Source: Nocardia pseudovaccinii NBRC 100343 (GTDB taxonomy: Bacteria; Actinomycetota; Actinomycetes; Mycobacteriales; Mycobacteriaceae). Taken from it: a stretch of DNA of 64,000 nt. The position numbers were made by a program, and so were the translations under genes. This document shows positions 27,001 to 33,000 of the stretch, piece after piece. The notes under the pieces are model-generated. The model was not told where the DNA came from and made no database searches. It was given only the letters and a program-made list of their open reading frames with translations. The stretch is taken from positions 28,205 to 92,204 of the forward strand of contig NZ_BDBY01000043.1 of NCBI RefSeq assembly GCF_001613225.1. Direction: 5' to 3'. Every line of letters begins with the position of its first letter. The first letter of the stretch is position 1.

Positions 27001-30000
27001 GAGCCAGGTGTGGCGATCGCACCGCAGTTCGGATTCGATTCCCCGCTGGGGGAACGCCTGGTCCGCAGCGGCGGGACGATCGGACTCGCCCCGCCCGCCG
27101 ACGGCGGCCCGCACCGCCACAGCGGCAACTCCGCGGTGGCACATCGGTCGCCGTTCTCGGATCCTGACACCGATCGCACGGTCGATATTTCCAACCTGCG
27201 GAAAGCGCTCACGGAAAACAGCCTGGACACCGAAACCGAAATACATTTCCATGACGGCGACCGGCACAAGGTCGCCGTGGTGCGCAGAGACGGTAATCTC
27301 GCCGTCCGCGAGCCACGCACCCGAGGCGATCTACCGCCGGACACGCAGGAAATCATCAGCCGATCGGAATTCGATCGCCGGCTCGGCGAGTACGGGCTGC
27401 GGGAAGTCCGGGTCGTCGCGCTCTCGCCCATCGAGTGGTATCGCATACCGTCGAGCGAGCAGGAGAACCTGTTCCCAACTTTGGCCATGATCCTCGGACT
27501 CGATACCAGGGCCGTGAAAGAGGCGATCGTCAAAGACATCACCGCGAATCGGGACTATTATTTGGCGCACATTACGAATTCCGAACTCGACGACCGGCGG
27601 AGCAGCTCGACAGAACTCCCATCCTCGGAATTCGTGGCGTGGAGAAGTGGTGAGCAAAGTAAACTGCTGGACGCCGAGAAGGAGGCGTTGTCACAACCGG
27701 ATGGTTCCGGAAGTGCAGGCAGCCGGGGTCGCGATGACGTAGAATTCGCACTGTTCGCAGCCGCCAGAACCCATCGCCTGAACTTCGTCTTCTCGAGATC
27801 TGGCGGGCCTCGTGTCGATATGACGAATAAACCGGAGCTGCCGAAGTTCTTCCTGCGGCACACGGATGACGTCGGCTATCAGGTCGGCATCACCGCAACC
27901 GGCCACTTCGCCACAGTCGTCGAACCGGAACTCGTCCACCGATCCCAGGACGACGCGACGGCCGTACCGACCGAGCAGATCCCCGGCCCCCTCACCAAGA
28001 TGCTCGCCGGCGGTCCGGAACCACTGCTGGAGGGCGCCGCCCTGCGGAAGCCATACATTCCGGAACAGCGGCCGGTGTCGCCGAGAGCGCCGAAGCCCGA
28101 GGTGGTATCCAAGATCAACAGAAGGCGGCGGAGGACGAATTGGATACGGAGCCGGAGAGTTCCGGGAGATAAGCGCAGGGGTCGGAACCTCAGCTCGGAG
28201 CATCTGTTTCGGGACGAACTTCGCTATACGACGCCGACCCACTACATGGACGACGTGGAGCGCGAAGCCCATCGGCTCTTCGTCGACGAGGTCGGCCGGC
28301 TCCGCCATGCGCGTGACGGCACGCTGTTCCAAGCCGAGCGGGACGAGAATAATCTCGGCGAAGTTGAACATATTTTCGTGATGGACGAGTTCGGCAACCT
28401 GTATGTCGCCAAGAAGATCCGGGGTCTGATCCAGCATTCTTCCTTCCTCGGCGGCCGGACCATCACCGCCGCGGGTTTGATCTCCGCGCAGGATGGAATC
28501 GTCACCAGGATCGTCGACCACAGCGGGCACTATCGGCCCGCCACACAGACGAACGACTATGCCCTCGCTTTCCTCGAGACACAGGGCCTGCGGTTCTCCG
28601 AAGATTTCCAGCGGGTATACCTGAACCGGTACGACCAGTTCGAAATGCGCGACTCGGAAACACGCGCGCGGACTCGAAGTGCCGCCTTCGACCGGGCCAG
28701 GCGCATTCTCGACAGCGGGCCGACTTCTACCGCACCTTTCGTGATCTACCGGACCGATACGTCGCACACGGACCTCACGTGGAGCCGTTTCCCGCCAGGG
28801 ACCACAATCAGTTTCCAGGACGCGCTGTTCGACACCACGGCCACCGTCACCAGCGACCGCAGCTTACGAGTGGTGGCCCGCCGTATCGACGGATCGCAGC
28901 CTGACCGGGAACACGAATTCGATGCCGAAACGCTGCGGGACCTGGTTCTCCGGCTGGGCGTGGACACCGTTCGGGTCGAGCGGCCCGAAGTCCCCACCTA
29001 CGCGGAGCTGCGGCGGCAACGGGAGCAAGCCGAATATGCCGTCGGCAGCTCGACCTCGATGCCGACCACCGACGGTCCTGGGTTCGCCGCCATCGCCCGA
29101 ATCCTGAACACGCTGAACGTCTCCGAAGTCGAGGATGTACACAGGCATATCGTGGATCACCTCCACGAGCAGACGACCATCGAACGCGAACGGCGCGAGG
29201 AGGTCGACGAGAGCCGCGCGGCCGGGGAGATCCATGACGCGGAATGGCAGAAAGAACAGCAGCAGCGAGAGGATTTCGACCGCCGCCGGGCGCGCGCAGC
29301 TTGGGCCATGGCCGACCCTGTCGGGGACGAAGTGCTGCGGGTGGTCTCGGCCGTCTACGAGGTGAACTTCGTCATTGCGCACCCCGACGGCCGACCGCAC
29401 GAGATCGTCGGAGCCCCGGGATATTCGACGGTACTTCTGCATCGCACCGCCGACGGTCACTACAAGATCAGCGTCGGCGCCACAGGCGACCCCGTAACGG
29501 TGTGGCCGCCACAGCGGGTATGGGATGCGCTCTCCGCGCGGGGCGGCCGAGTACCCGTGGACCGGATCCCGGTGCCGTTGCATCGTGCGCTGGTGGCCCC
29601 GGAGATGCCGCTACTCGCCGCAGCGGTGCCGGACAAGATCTCCACGCCGGACCGCGCCCGCCCCGTCCACTACATGGACGCCAGGGAACTCGAGTCGCAT
29701 CGGTTGTTCCTGGGGGACGACGGCAGGCTGTACCGAGCCTCCGACGGCATGCTGTTCGACACCACAGAGGTCGAGGGCCTGCCGGGCGACCACCGCTTGG
29801 TGCTTTTCGTGATGGACGAGTTCGGCAACCTCTATTCCGCCGCCACCGAGCCGAGCGGCCGAATCCAGCACGCGTCTTTCCTCGGGGAGCGGACCGCAAC
29901 CGCCTTCGGCGAACTCGAGGTCATCGACGGGCAACTCTCACAATGGGTAGATGCCGACAACCAAGGTTCGCGGCACCCGAAGCTCAATGACTACGCGCTG

Positions 30001-33000
30001 GATTGGCTACGCCGCCTTGGCCTTTCGCTGCACGAGCACTTCGAACGCCTCGATAACGAGGGATTCCGGCGCGATCGGGCCGGCGAGTTGCAACGCCAGC
30101 GGACCGAGATCACGTACCGGCAGGTCCTCGCGGACGCCACGGAAAAGGCGCTGCACCACATCGAGAACACGCTCGGCCACCGGGACCCCGCGACGCGGGA
30201 GGTCGTACAGGCCGCCCGCGAACAGTTCTTCCAGGAGCAGTTCCAACTCGGCCAATGGCGTACCCAGCTGCACGGCGGAAGAATCTCGAAGACGCAGCGG
30301 GACAAGATATTTGCCCACCCCGAACCGACCGGTCCCGGCGATCGCATCAGGCCGCCGCCGCAGTCCGATACCCTGCACGCTGCCGGAACCTCGCGCGCCG
30401 ACCGGGCGGCCTGGTGGGAAGAGCACGGCCGTGCGTGGTGGCAGGCCCTGCATTTCGCGGATCTGGCACCGGAGTACCAGGCGTGCCTACTCGAAGACAC
30501 CCCCGGTCTCCGCACTGGCGACGGCATCCCCGCCGCGGTGCGAAACGCCTTGAACCGCAGGTATATCCAGCTCGAGATCCCGCGCCTGCGGGGGGAGGTT
30601 GCCGGTACCGCTGCGCCCGATCTCCCCGAGCGCCGCCGACTGCTCAACTTCGAGACCACGCTGGCGGCGCTGCACGGTGCGGATCTCGAGACGGCGATAG
30701 CGGCGCGGCCACCCGGTGTCACGGAACCCGTGGTGCAACTGCTGTCGTTCGGCCAGAACCTGCAAGGACGCGGTGGAAGCGTGACGATCGCCTTCGGGCC
30801 GGTGGACACCGCGGCCACCATCGATCGGCTGGTGACCGGGAGCGAGTCGTTCGAATCGCTGGCGCCCGCAGCAGCCCGCACCGCGCGCATCCATGCCGAA
30901 ACCGCCGGCACCAGAAGCGATCACGCGACAGTGCTCGTGCTCGCACGCGACACCGAATGGGACACCCCCGGCGAATCTGCCAGCACAAATCCTCCGCCCA
31001 CACCCACAACGAGCGACCCCCACACCGCACCACCAGTCGGACAGCAAGGCCACGGGACGCCGACCATTGCCACGGATGCCCCGGACCCAGCCCAATGGCA
31101 TTCGCAGATCGACAGCGACGGAGTGCGCTCGTTCTCCACCGATTTCGGCGGCGACGCATTTGGTCATGAGCAGCTGCGGGTGTGGCCACAGGTACCGGAG
31201 GAGCAACGCATCGCGCTGCGCACCTACGAGCGCGCGTACCTCGTCAACGAGGTGCACCGGCGGAACCTGTCGCCCGAGGAACTCGGCCGGTGGCTCACTG
31301 AACTCCGAGAGACCGCCGAGACATTCGAACTGCTAGCTGCCCCCTACGGTGACCCGCAGGATATATACGACTTCCCGCCGAGCCTGGCCGAGCTGCGTGC
31401 CGGGCAGACCGAGTTGCGTGGCGCGCCCGGAAAATCCGAGGCCGAGGAGCGAGAACTGCGGGAACTCGACACGCTCCTGGGTGACCCGCGGCCCGCGGCC
31501 CGCTGGCAGGCCATCCACCGCGATGCCCGGCTCTATCGCAACACCGACGCCGTCTACCGGCGGTTCTACAACCGCGGACTGTACGCGGACACAGTGCTCG
31601 AGCACTCGGCCCAGCTCGATCTGGCGGCCGACCGCATCGTCCCCGTGGACCGGCCGATTCGAATCATTCGCGCCCTCGAGCACATCGACTTCCTGCTCAT
31701 CGGCGACGGCACCCCGCTGGGCCGCCGGCACCCCGGCCTGTTGTGCGGCGTGCTGCAACGCGAACCCGGCTTCATGTCCCTGTCGGTCACCTCCGTGGCA
31801 CTCGAGTGGCTGGTCGACAAGACCTCGTTCCGCCTGGAGATCGTGGTGCCGCCCGGTGCCCGCGGCGTCTACATCGGCCGTGACGGCGAGGCGAAGGCGA
31901 AGAGTCAGCGGGAACTGATGCTGGCGCGGGGCACGCTCTACCGGGTCACCCATGTCGTCTACGACCCCGAAATGGGGGTCACTGTCCTGCATGCCACAGT
32001 GGAGCTGCCGTCCGCGGGCGAGCATCATTCGCCCGCAACGCATCCGATCGCTCTCCACGCCCCGGCGAACTCGAGCGTCGTCGAGAACGGCATCCGCCGG
32101 TTCCCCACCGATATCTCCGGAGACATGTTCGGATACCAGCACCTGCGAACCTGGGAGCAACTGCTCGACGAGGTACGGACCGCGCTGCGCGCGCACACGA
32201 GATCGCCGCTGATCAACCGTATCCTGCGTGATCTCTCGGAAGGCGAGGATATACCTGCCCGCCTGGAGCGCTACGCTGACGACGAAAGGATCGACGGGCT
32301 GCTGGCCGATGTCCCCGCGGATCTGGACGCGATACAGAACCGTCACGACGAACTCGACGACAGCGACCACCGCAGCCCTGACCAGGAGGACGAACTCGAG
32401 GCCCTCGGTAATCTCCTGCGCCACGATTCGCCCGTGGACCGGCGCAGACAGATCACCCGCAACGCCGACTTCAACCTCGAACTGAGGGCATACTTTTCCG
32501 ATCACCTCGATGAGGACTTCACTCACGACACCGTCACCCGGCATATCGCCCTAATCGACGACGCCGCCGGACGGGAACTGCCACTCGCTGAACCGATCCA
32601 CGTGGTACGGGGCCTCGCCGATATCGGATTCATGGTCGCCAAGGACGGCGCGGCGCTCGGTGACCGAAACCCCCGGGAACTGCTGGGCACCCAGCGCGAA
32701 CCCGGCTACCTGGCCGTCTCGCTCGGCCCGCGGGTCTACGACCCACACGGAATCCTCCGGTACCGTCTCGAACTCACCGTTCCGCCCACCTGTGGCGCCT
32801 ACCTCGGCCGCGAGGGCCACCACCCGTGGTCGAACGAACTCCTGCTCGCGCGAGGCACCGCATACACAATCAGCCACGTCGGAAACGACGGCGACACCGT
32901 CGTGCTGCGCGGCGAGGTGCTACCCCTGGCGGAATCCCGACAGTTGCCCGGCGGCGACCCGCCCACGGGACCGCAGGCTTCCGGTGACCCCGACGCCGGG

